The notes beneath the pieces are model-generated. The model had not been told where the DNA came from and did not search any database. It saw only the letters and a list, made by a program, of their open reading frames with translations. A DNA stretch of 20,147 bases from an uncultured Erysipelotrichaceae bacterium (GTDB lineage: Bacteria > Bacillota_I > Bacilli_A > RF39 > UBA660): NCBI GenBank assembly GCA_902782915.1, contig CACZOV010000005.1, forward strand, positions 1-20,147. The letters run 5' to 3'. Shown piece by piece: positions 1 to 6,620 of the stretch (its first letter is position 1; each line of letters opens with the position of its first letter). A program made the position numbers and the translations under genes.

Positions 1-11
1 TACCACTTTTT

Positions 12-43
12 AATAAAAAGATAAAGTAATAATTACTCTATCT
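12..43 (-). terminator. Rho-independent terminator after the RT-like fragment
   Basis: Positions 19-30 pair with 32-43 over 12 bp with one G-U wobble when read as minus-strand RNA; the real loop would be a few bases wider than the single unpaired base. The minus strand then runs TTTTTATT. It lies about 20 bp beyond the stop of the reverse-transcriptase-like fragment, so it would end a leftward transcript from the cassette. Confidence 0.6.
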
Positions 44-63
44 GTAAACTACCAAAATATTTT

Positions 64-243
64 TTACTTTATATATTTAAAATAATTTTTATAAAACTTA
101 TAATTATTATTATTAATTTTCTTAATAACCTTTTTCTTATTCCTATTACTAATTCTTTTAACTATTCTATTATTTCTAATATAATAATTAATTCCTATAA
201 AACTAAAACCCTCATAATATACAAACAAGAGAGTGCATACCAT
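64..243 (-). pseudogene. Reverse-transcriptase-like C-terminal fragment (59 codons)
   Basis: This open frame runs ATG to TAA for 59 residues, in DNA so A+T-rich that so long a stop-free frame is unusual. It contains EGFSFIGINYYIRNN, then KRISNRNKKKVIKKI, then YKFYKNYFKYIK. From memory of the family, this resembles the end of bacterial reverse transcriptases, where a G-F-x-F-x-G motif after the catalytic palm is followed by a basic thumb and a final S-Y-x-G-x-x-K-like segment. The palm with its YxDD motif is absent, and the roughly 180 bp upstream cannot encode it. There is no clear ribosome binding site, and the ATG lies in the loop of a hairpin. I read it as the remnant of a DGR reverse transcriptase. 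It could instead be a chance frame or an unrelated small basic protein. A profile search of this peptide would decide. Confidence 0.45.
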
Positions 244-253
244 TTACACTCTC
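221..253 (-). terminator. Hairpin with U-rich tail downstream of the template-like repeat
   Basis: GAGAGTG (229-235) pairs with CACTCTC (247-253) around an 11-base loop. On the minus strand the stem is followed by TTGTTTGT, a moderate U-rich tail. It could end the transcript carrying the non-coding repeat at 424-500, or be a structural element of that RNA. The tail is not a pure U-run, so termination is uncertain. Confidence 0.4.
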
Positions 254-423
254 AAAATAACTTAATGCGAGTTTACAGTCACTTTCATTCTTTGACAATC
301 GTGACATCGAGATTTTTCTATTTTAGTCTTTGAAATAATCTCCAACAAGGAATATGACTGTTTATAGCCTTGTATGATTAACTTAATTATTTAACATAAT
401 CAATAAGATTCTATAAGCTCTAA

Positions 424-500
424 GGCGAACACCGTTCGCATTCGACGGACCATTGCTGCTGCCGTTACCGCTATTGTTGACGTAGCGGACGTTCGATCCA
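424..500 (-). repeat. Third, non-coding copy of the 77-bp variable segment (template region or orphan variable region)
   Basis: This segment matches the two coding copies at 688-764 and 1447-1523 from TGGATCG to GTTCGCC, with no similarity outside those limits. It has 44 G/C in 77 bases, set in A+T-rich DNA. It differs from the internal coding copy at 13 sites; at 9 of these it has A (coding sense), and at the other 4 it has G where the coding copy has A. Codons at variable sites are mostly AAC, AAT or AGC, as expected of a DGR template. Its place downstream of the variable gene and upstream of an RT-like fragment fits the VR-TR-RT order. The four G sites mean it is not the exact template of today's copies. 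It may be a drifted template or a third variable region. Confidence 0.7.
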
Positions 501-536
501 AATCATCATACACCCAATTAATTCAGTAAATTAATC

Positions 537-564
537 AATATATATTATATATACAAAATTTCAA
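537..564 (-). promoter_or_regulatory. Weak candidate promoter for the template-like RNA
   Basis: Minus strand TTGAAA (559-564), 16 bp, then TATATT (537-542). A start would fall some 30 bp upstream of the repeat at 424-500. The region is almost pure A/T, so such matches are easy to find by chance. Confidence 0.25.
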
Positions 565-598
565 AAGAAAATACAATTGACATTTTTTGACAATATAA

Positions 599-2581
599 TT
601 ATGGATTATTGTATCCAACTATATATGGATTATTTAAAGTTCCTTCACCACTCAAAATTATGATATCAGATTTTAGATGAATAGAAGGGCGAACACCATA
701 CGCATTCGACGGACTATTGCGGTTGCCGCGACCGGTATGGTCGACGTATCGGACGATCGATCCACTATATGGTGTTATAAGCCACATATATGTTGGACTT
801 ACATCGCCGGTAGTCTCTCTTGTTGCAAACATCTCTCCAAATCTTAAAAGTCCAACTTGAAAAGACGCAGGTGTTACTTTACTACAATTTCTAGTTGTTG
901 CATCACTTTCTGAGGCACAAATACTTAATTTATAATTAGGGTGAGCGCTTGATGAATTTCCAACTGTTCCTATATAATATAATCCTTCTGTAAATTTGTC
1001 TCCATATGTTGTTTTTAATGAATAATACCAACCACCTTCGGAATCACTATTTAAATATGTATACCATCCATTACTATCTTGACACTGTCCAAAAGTTGTT
1101 TTTTGAGCATCTGTTCCTGTTGAACAATAGGATTTTGTATTAGCAATTGTTCCTTCATTATCGTAAGTTGCAAAATCCATAGCTACTATTTTTGTTACAT
1201 CATCATCATTTGCATCTTTTTCTACTCCAACAATTCGATATAATGGAGACAATACTTCTGATGATTCATTTTTTATTTTTACATACTCTCCACTATAACT
1301 ATAAGTATTTCCATTTTTGACAAATACTCTTTCGTTTACTTTAGTTGTACCTAGTACTGGGGAATCTAAATCTCCTACTATTTTATATGGAGAATCACTT
1401 GTTCCACTTCCAGTCATACTGATACTAGATTGCAAGATTATAGAAGGGCGAACACCGAACGCAGCCGACGGACTATAGTTGTTGCCGCTACCGTTACGGT
1501 AGACGTAGCGGACGTTCGATCCACTATAAGGTGTTAAAGTCCACCAATAATAACCAATATTTAAATAGTTTGTAGATGTTGTTGCATTATTATTGGCATA
1601 TGCTTTTTGATATTCATACATACTTAAAAGTCCGACAGGGGCAGTCGTTGTTTGCTGATTATTTGCTGTTATAGATGATGGTTTTATAGCAGTAGAAGTT
1701 TCATCTATCGTGTAATTCCATAGAGCATTAGTCTTTATAATTGTTCCATTTGGATCATATAAGGTATCTAAGAAATCTTCATTTAACCACTGATACATAT
1801 ATGATTTTGCACCTGTATCGGTTTTATAAAACCAGGTTTCTGTATCTGGGTAATTGTAAGCAATACTTGTTATATTATTATTTGTAACTAGCTTCATTGA
1901 TCCATCATTATATATTGCTACTATTCTCCACATCTTGCCACTATACCAAACATAATTAAAATCTATACAAGTCTTTGTTCCTGATATATAAGTCATTGGA
2001 TTTCCAAAGTCATCGGTATCAGCAACAGTTGTTTTATTTGCACATGTACCTGTTTTAACAGATGCAGCAAGTACTTTTTCACTTACAGGAATTGGAGTTA
2101 ACTCTATTTCATTTTGACCTTCTTCTAAGTTAATTGGATATCCTGCAAGTCCTCCTATTCCAAATAGATTTATTGTTAAGGAATTTGCTCCTGTATTTTT
2201 AAATGTTAAAGTAAATGTTTTAAATGAAGTCATCTCGCCTTCTACAATATTATTTTGAAAGTCTGTTGGTGATTTTACAGTAAAAGTTGAATCACCACTT
2301 TTAGTATAATACATTTTATATCCTATTTCATTTAAATTAGTAGAATTTAAAGTTACATTTATAGTTTGTTCTCCTCCACTTGCTAAAGTAAATGAATTAT
2401 TAGTAACATTTGTTGATAAAGTTAAATTAATTGTACCTGTTTTTAATACAACTACATTATTTTGAATTACAGTTACTTCAAATAATGCATATGAATAATA
2501 TAAGCTTAAAGCTAATATATTAATAAGAATTAATACTAATACAAATTTTTTATTTAAATTAATTTCTTTTCTTAAATTCAT
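599..2581 (-). CDS. Secreted or membrane-anchored protein with two lectin-like variable domains (DGR target candidate)
   Basis: A 660-residue protein. The start is the ATG at 2581, preceded by GGGAGGAG; a longer frame from TTG at 2593 would place that ribosome binding site inside the coding region. Residues 13-29 form one hydrophobic helix after basic residues, that is, a signal peptide or N-terminal anchor. A beta-rich Thr/Asn segment follows to about residue 160. Two related domains then occupy about 165-410 and 410-660. Each ends in a W-x-L/I-TPYSGS...VRYV...GVRPSI core and a S/G-G-x-GT...PY-I tail, resembling the C-type-lectin-like fold (DUF6273-like) of many gut surface proteins. The GVRPSI core of each coincides with a GC-rich 77-bp variable segment (about residues 353-378 and 606-631). 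There is no LPXTG motif at the C-terminus. DGR targets usually present such segments as a ligand-binding surface. The ligand is unknown, and binding is an inference from the fold. Confidence 0.85.
   Translation of the reverse strand: MNLRKEINLNKKFVLVLILINILALSLYYSYALFEVTVIQNNVVVLKTGTINLTLSTNVTNNSFTLASGGEQTINVTLNSTNLNEIGYKMYYTKSGDSTFTVKSPTDFQNNIVEGEMTSFKTFTLTFKNTGANSLTINLFGIGGLAGYPINLEEGQNEIELTPIPVSEKVLAASVKTGTCANKTTVADTDDFGNPMTYISGTKTCIDFNYVWYSGKMWRIVAIYNDGSMKLVTNNNITSIAYNYPDTETWFYKTDTGAKSYMYQWLNEDFLDTLYDPNGTIIKTNALWNYTIDETSTAIKPSSITANNQQTTTAPVGLLSMYEYQKAYANNNATTSTNYLNIGYYWWTLTPYSGSNVRYVYRNGSGNNYSPSAAFGVRPSIILQSSISMTGSGTSDSPYKIVGDLDSPVLGTTKVNERVFVKNGNTYSYSGEYVKIKNESSEVLSPLYRIVGVEKDANDDDVTKIVAMDFATYDNEGTIANTKSYCSTGTDAQKTTFGQCQDSNGWYTYLNSDSEGGWYYSLKTTYGDKFTEGLYYIGTVGNSSSAHPNYKLSICASESDATTRNCSKVTPASFQVGLLRFGEMFATRETTGDVSPTYMWLITPYSGSIVRYVDHTGRGNRNSPSNAYGVRPSIHLKSDIIILSGEGTLNNPYIVGYNNP
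688..764 (-). repeat. Variable region of the C-terminal lectin-like domain
   Basis: Coding copy of the 77-bp segment, encoding GSIVRYVDHTGRGNRNS followed by PSNAYGVR. It differs from the non-coding copy at 12 sites; 7 of these have A in the non-coding copy (coding sense). Two differences are at third codon positions (CGC/CGA and AAC/TAT) and do not fit adenine mutagenesis, so they look like ordinary drift. The 3' edge GGTGTTCGCC is identical in all three copies and sits where DGRs have their homing-initiation (IMH) sequence. Confidence 0.75.
1447..1523 (-). repeat. Variable region of the internal lectin-like domain
   Basis: Coding copy of the 77-bp segment, encoding GSNVRYVYRNGSGNNYS followed by PSAAFGVR. 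All 13 of its differences from the non-coding copy are at first or second codon positions and involve adenine in one of the two sequences. Having the variable segment inside a gene as well as at its 3' end means two diversifiable surfaces in one polypeptide. Confidence 0.75.
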
Positions 2582-2591
2582 AACTCCTCCC

Positions 2592-2646
2592 AAAAGAAAA
2601 TATAGTAGAACGACTTCTCTATTCTTATTTCATTCTACTATATTTT
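2592..2646 (-). terminator. mutS terminator with a 14-bp perfect inverted repeat
   Basis: AAAATATAGTAGAA (2597-2610) and its exact complement (2633-2646) enclose a 22-base loop, 5 bp beyond the mutS stop. On the minus strand the stem ends in TTTT and is followed by CTTTT. The U-rich tail abuts the ribosome binding site of the variable-domain gene. Confidence 0.65.
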
Positions 2647-2660
2647 TAATATTATTTCAA
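2632..2660 (-). promoter_or_regulatory. Sigma-A-type promoter of the variable-domain gene, overlapping the mutS terminator
   Basis: Minus strand TTGAAA (2655-2660), exactly 17 bp, then TAGAAT (2632-2637). The -35 box overlaps the last codons and stop of mutS. The -10 box lies in the upstream arm of the terminator hairpin. Transcription would start in the hairpin loop, so the new RNA would carry only one arm and escape the terminator. Confidence 0.6.
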
Positions 2661-5168
2661 GTCTTTTTTTAAATCATATAAAAAGTTTATGGCATCTATT
2701 GGAGTAGTTGTTAAGAGATCTAAATCTTTTATTTTTTTTATAGTTTTATCTTCTTCATGAAAATCAAATGTTGTTTGAATAACTTCTCTTTTTTTATTTT
2801 TATTTGATGTTTCATATGTATTTAATATTTCTTGAGCTTTTTTAATAACTGAATTTGGTAAATGAGCAAGAGAGGCAACATTTATTCCATAACTTTTAGA
2901 AACTGATCCATCCATTACTTTATGTAAAAAAGTAATACTACCATTTTCTTCAATTGCTTCTACATGAACATTTTTTATTTTTTTTAGTTTTTTAGTAAGA
3001 TCTGTTAATTCATGATAATGGGTTGAAAATAAAGTTTTTGCATGAATTTCATTATGAATATATTCAAGAATTGCATATGCAAGACTCATTCCATCATATG
3101 TTGCTGTACCACGTCCTAATTCATCAAATAAAATTAAACTATCACTTGTTGCATTTTCTAGTGCATAGTTAGCTTCTTTCATTTCAACCATAAAAGTTGA
3201 TTCTCCGCTTACTAAATCATCACTTGCACCAATTCGAGTGAATATTTTATCAAAAATTGGAATTGAACATGATCGACAAGGAACAAATGATCCTATTTGA
3301 GCCATTATAACAATAATTGCAAGTTGTCTCATATAAGTTGATTTACCAGCCATATTAGGACCTGTTATAAGTAAGCAATCAACATTATCCATAATAATAT
3401 CATTAGGAACATAATCTGTTTTATTTACAGCTTCAACTACTGGATGACGACCGTCAATAATATTAATTTCATGATTATTATTAAATATAGGTCTTATTAA
3501 CTTATATTTATCTGCAATAGTTGCTAAAGAAATTAATACATCAACTTCTCCTAAAATATTACTTATTTCTTGAATATCAGATACTTTTTCCAAAACTTTA
3601 TTTCTTATTTCATTAAATAGATTATATTCTAAAGAAATAATTTTTTCATCCGCTGTTGCTATTATTTGTTCTTTTTCTTTTAAAGACTGGGTTATATATC
3701 TTTCTCCTGTTGTAAGAGTTTGTTTTCTAATATAACCAAATTCATCTTTAATATCTTTAATACTTCCTTTAGATACTTCTATATAATAGCCAAATACTTT
3801 ATTATAGCCAATTTTTAAATTCTTAATACCTGTTTTATTTCTTTCTTCTTGTTCTTGATTTAAAATAAAATCTTTACTATTATTTTTAATATCTCGAAGT
3901 TCATCAAGATCCTTGTTATAACCCTTCTTTATTAAATTACCTTCTTTTAAAGACAAAGGAGCATCTAAATTAATCGAATTATCAAGTAAATTTCTTATAT
4001 CATCTAAAGTTTTTAATTTTTTATCATAATTAATTTTTTCAAGTTCATGATTTATTTCTGGTAAAATATTTAAAGATTTTAAAAGTTGAATCATATCTCT
4101 TGCATTTAAATTACCATAACTAATTCTTCCAATTAATCTTTCAAGATCATATATATCTAATAAATATTTAGATATATTTTCTTTAACTAAAAAGTTCTTT
4201 AAAAATAGTTCTATATAGTTAAATCTTCTTTCAATTATTTCTTTTGATCTAAATGGTGAAAGTAAATTTTGTTTTAAAAGTCTTCCACCCATTGCTGTTT
4301 TTGTTTTATCTAAAAACCATAAAAGAGAATTATTTTTAGTATTATCTCTAATTGTCTCAGTTAATTCTAAATTCTTTTTAGTATGAAAATCAAATAATAA
4401 ATGTTCTTTTTCTTCTTTTTTTTCTACTTTTTTTAAATACTTTAACTTACTTTTTTTAGTCTCTGTAACATAAGTTAATAAATGTTTAATAGAAGTTAAT
4501 AACCTCTTATCAGATACATCTTTATATATATTTAAATATTCAGGATACTCAATTATCTTATCAGTTATAGTTACTAAAAGATTATAAATCGTTTTTAAAT
4601 TATAAAGTATTTCTCGATCAGTTGTACTACTAGAAATTATTTCTTTTATATTATAGTTTATTAATTCTCTATAAATACTTTCTTTATCTTTCAATAGAAT
4701 TGTATTTATTTCACCTGTTGAAATGTCTGCATAAGTCATAGCAAAAGTATCGTCAAATTGATAAATACTTGCAATATAGTTATTATCCATTCCTGAAACA
4801 TCATCCATAACAGTTCCTCGGGTTATTACTTGAACAACATCTCTTTCAACCATTCCACGAGATTCTTTAGGATCAGTTAATTGCTCACAGATTGCAACTT
4901 TATAACCTTTATCAATAAGTTTTGAAACATACCCTGAATAGGAATGATACGGAACTCCACACATAGGAACTCTTTCACTAAGCCCTGCATTTCTTCCAGT
5001 TAAAGTTAGACTAAGCTCTCTACTAGCAATTTCAGCATCTTCAAAAAACATTTCATAAAAATCTCCCAAGCGAAAAAAGATAATCGTATCTTCATAGTTA
5101 TCTTTTATTTCCATATATTTTGCCATCATAGGAGCAAGTTTACTTCTATCTACTTCACATCTTTTCAT
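2652..5168 (-). CDS. mutS: DNA mismatch repair ATPase MutS
   Basis: MutS of 838 residues, near the usual 850-870. It recognises mismatches and small loops in new DNA and recruits MutL. The mismatch-reading Phe-x-Glu is at F37-Y-E39 (GDFYEMFFEDA). The P-loop GPNMAGKS lies near residue 601 and the Walker B/signature DELGRGT near 681, followed by STHYHELT. The start is the ATG at 5168, 5 bases after GGGGAG; a 16-codon upstream extension would begin inside the -35 box. It is transcribed alone from its own promoter and ends in a strong hairpin. mutL, often adjacent, is not in this window. Confidence 0.97.
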   Translation of the reverse strand: MKRCEVDRSKLAPMMAKYMEIKDNYEDTIIFFRLGDFYEMFFEDAEIASRELSLTLTGRNAGLSERVPMCGVPYHSYSGYVSKLIDKGYKVAICEQLTDPKESRGMVERDVVQVITRGTVMDDVSGMDNNYIASIYQFDDTFAMTYADISTGEINTILLKDKESIYRELINYNIKEIISSSTTDREILYNLKTIYNLLVTITDKIIEYPEYLNIYKDVSDKRLLTSIKHLLTYVTETKKSKLKYLKKVEKKEEKEHLLFDFHTKKNLELTETIRDNTKNNSLLWFLDKTKTAMGGRLLKQNLLSPFRSKEIIERRFNYIELFLKNFLVKENISKYLLDIYDLERLIGRISYGNLNARDMIQLLKSLNILPEINHELEKINYDKKLKTLDDIRNLLDNSINLDAPLSLKEGNLIKKGYNKDLDELRDIKNNSKDFILNQEQEERNKTGIKNLKIGYNKVFGYYIEVSKGSIKDIKDEFGYIRKQTLTTGERYITQSLKEKEQIIATADEKIISLEYNLFNEIRNKVLEKVSDIQEISNILGEVDVLISLATIADKYKLIRPIFNNNHEINIIDGRHPVVEAVNKTDYVPNDIIMDNVDCLLITGPNMAGKSTYMRQLAIIVIMAQIGSFVPCRSCSIPIFDKIFTRIGASDDLVSGESTFMVEMKEANYALENATSDSLILFDELGRGTATYDGMSLAYAILEYIHNEIHAKTLFSTHYHELTDLTKKLKKIKNVHVEAIEENGSITFLHKVMDGSVSKSYGINVASLAHLPNSVIKKAQEILNTYETSNKNKKREVIQTTFDFHEEDKTIKKIKDLDLLTTTPIDAINFLYDLKKDLK

Positions 5169-5187
5169 ATATCTCCCCTTATTTCTT

Positions 5188-5216
5188 ATTATAGCAATAA
5201 TAAGTTTATTTTTCAA
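5188..5216 (-). promoter_or_regulatory. Sigma-A promoter of mutS
   Basis: Minus strand TTGAAA (5211-5216), 17 bp, TATAAT (5188-5193). The predicted start lies just upstream of the AAGGGGAG ribosome binding site, which fixes the mutS start at 5168. Confidence 0.75.
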
Positions 5217-5263
5217 AGAAGTAGCATTTTCTTGACATTTTATTTTTTATTTAAAACTATAAA

Positions 5264-5734
5264 TTATTTTATAATATTATCTTTAAATAAACTGATAAAT
5301 TCATTTTTTATTAATTCTTTATTAGCAATTCTTGTATCATTTATTGTATTTATTTTTTTAGTATAATATTTATCATTTTCTCTATCATAAATACTAAGAT
5401 AAATAGTATGATTATCAATAGATTCATTAAACGGATCTTTATCTTTTATTGTTCCTGTTATTCCTACTCCATAACTTGATCTAGTATATAGGGAAATAGC
5501 TTTACTCATTGCTTTTGCACATTCAATACTATAAACTCCATATTTTTTGATTAATTCTTCATCTACTCCCATTTTAATTTTAAAATCATTACTATATGTT
5601 ACCGCTCCAAATTTAAAGACTAAACTTGAGCCACTTATATTAGTAATACATGATGCAAGATATCCTCCACTACAAGATTCCATTGTACTTATTTGTTTAT
5701 TAATACTTTTTAAATATTCAATAATTGTTTCCAT
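5264..5734 (-). CDS. Stand-alone CinA C-terminal domain protein (PncC-type nicotinamide-nucleotide amidase)
   Basis: A 156-residue protein matching the CinA C-terminal family. ESCSGGYLASCIT near the N-terminus is followed by SGSS, FGAVTYSN, KYGVYS and GVGITG, all in family order. PncC enzymes deamidate nicotinamide mononucleotide in pyridine-nucleotide salvage. The length is that of the single-domain form; the N-terminal MoCF-like domain of full CinA is absent. The ATG at 5734 follows AAAGGAG. The gene overlaps the 3' end of the nuclease gene by 17 bp, so the two are co-transcribed. The family is secure; the activity is inferred from it. Confidence 0.88.
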   Translation of the reverse strand: METIIEYLKSINKQISTMESCSGGYLASCITNISGSSLVFKFGAVTYSNDFKIKMGVDEELIKKYGVYSIECAKAMSKAISLYTRSSYGVGITGTIKDKDPFNESIDNHTIYLSIYDRENDKYYTKKINTINDTRIANKELIKNEFISLFKDNIIK

Positions 5735-6461
5735 AATTCTCCTTTAATTTACTTGTTCCATCTAAATAATTAATTTCTATATTATCTTCAACATTATAAA
5801 TAAAAACATTAAATTTTAATCCTCGACCTTGATCTTCAACAGACATAGCTTCAATTTCTACACCAGTTGCAAGTAAATTATTTTTTTCAAATATAGGAGT
5901 TACTCTATATAAAACATGATTCTTAGTCTTTTTAATATAACTTGCTACCTGATTTTCAAATTCAAGCATTGTTCTTGCATTCATTGTTCTAGTACATGTA
6001 ATTAAATTTTTAGGATTAGCATTTTCTCCAGTTAATTGAAATCCTATTAAATGGCATCTATTATATAAATATTTACCATCAACAAAATCATATTTTACAG
6101 TTTGCCATCCAGATGGCTTAATCATTCCAATTTTATCTCTTTCAACAGTTGGCATTAAATCTACTCCAATATTTGCAAAAGCAACACCACATCTACCAAG
6201 AATATCTAAATCACTATAATGTTCAAATGATGAAGTTGTAAAATACTCATCATCAAAAACTGGATTATTACCATTTATAAATATATACTTTTCTCCATTA
6301 TACTCTGGAATATCTTCTAAAGCATAAGATTTAGTAAATGTATTTATTAAAACAAGTTCTATGTCATTTTTATAATAAGTTAAAAGACAAAAAACAAGAA
6401 TAATTAAAATACTTTTAAAAAAACTTTTCTTTTTCTTTTTATATCTTGCCAAATTGATCAC
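5718..6461 (-). CDS. Membrane-anchored DNA/RNA non-specific endonuclease (EndA-like)
   Basis: About 247 residues: a basic N-terminus, one membrane helix, then an extracellular nuclease domain. The catalytic block is YNRCHLIG (His about 137) followed by LTGENANPKNLIT and TRTMN. This is the beta-beta-alpha-metal signature of EndA/DNA-entry nucleases, with NRCH for the DRGH of Serratia-type enzymes. In streptococci EndA degrades one strand during DNA uptake and also cuts extracellular DNA; here the role may be nutritional or competence-related. The open frame extends to a TTG at 6485, but that codon abuts the predicted -10 box and would not be transcribed. I chose the GTG at 6461. It lacks a clear ribosome binding site, so the TTG at 6452 remains possible. 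Confidence 0.88.
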   Translation of the reverse strand: MINLARYKKKKKSFFKSILIILVFCLLTYYKNDIELVLINTFTKSYALEDIPEYNGEKYIFINGNNPVFDDEYFTTSSFEHYSDLDILGRCGVAFANIGVDLMPTVERDKIGMIKPSGWQTVKYDFVDGKYLYNRCHLIGFQLTGENANPKNLITCTRTMNARTMLEFENQVASYIKKTKNHVLYRVTPIFEKNNLLATGVEIEAMSVEDQGRGLKFNVFIYNVEDNIEINYLDGTSKLKENYGNNY

Positions 6462-6476
6462 ACTACTTTCTTTTAT

Positions 6477-6505
6477 AGAATACAAAAAAAAATTAAATTT
6501 GTCAA
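6477..6505 (-). promoter_or_regulatory. Promoter of the nuclease-cinA unit
   Basis: Minus strand perfect TTGACA (6500-6505), 17 bp, TATTCT (6477-6482). The start would fall about 9 bases before the GTG at 6461, giving a very short leader. Confidence 0.55.
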
Positions 6506-6544
6506 AAAAGATATTAAAACTTACTCATATTATTGGTTTTTAAA

Positions 6545-6598
6545 AGAAAAATAAAGTAAATATCTCATTAACTATTTGCTAATTGGGTTATTTACTTT
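6545..6598 (-). terminator. Terminator after the fic gene
   Basis: AAAGTAAATA (6553-6562) pairs exactly with 6589-6598 around a 26-base loop. On the minus strand the stem is followed by ATTTTTCTTTT. It lies 23 bp beyond the Fic stop. Confidence 0.55.
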
Positions 6599-6620
6599 AC
6601 TAAAAAAATTATTAGAAATC

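Larger units (their letters stand above)
244..598. other. Non-coding interval holding the template-like repeat
   Basis: About 355 bp without a convincing gene. From right to left it holds a possible weak promoter (537-564), the GC-rich repeat (424-500), a 6-bp inverted repeat at 375-380/397-402 and the flank of the hairpin at 229-253. Three short minus-strand frames of about 20 to 40 codons cross 245-410, but none is recognisable. In the reading frame of the variable domain, two TGA codons stand just before the repeat, so the repeat cannot be the end of an expressed lectin-like domain as it stands. Confidence 0.6.

Noticed and set aside
288..410. A minus-strand frame of about 40 codons containing a CHDCQRMK stretch
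   Set aside because: No start with a ribosome binding site, no recognisable family, and competing frames of similar length cross the same interval.
599..1523. Similarity of the variable segments explained only by domain duplication and selection on protein sequence
   Set aside because: Silent positions are almost invariant while first and second codon positions at adenines vary; the copy at 424-500 is non-coding yet shares the same edges.
424..1523. CRISPR array
   Set aside because: The three repeated segments are about 190 and 680 bp apart, two lie inside a gene, and there are no spacers or cas genes.
5547..5747. A 66-codon plus-strand open frame
   Set aside because: It lies entirely antisense to the CinA-domain and nuclease genes, has no ribosome binding site and no family resemblance; it is a shadow of the coding strand.
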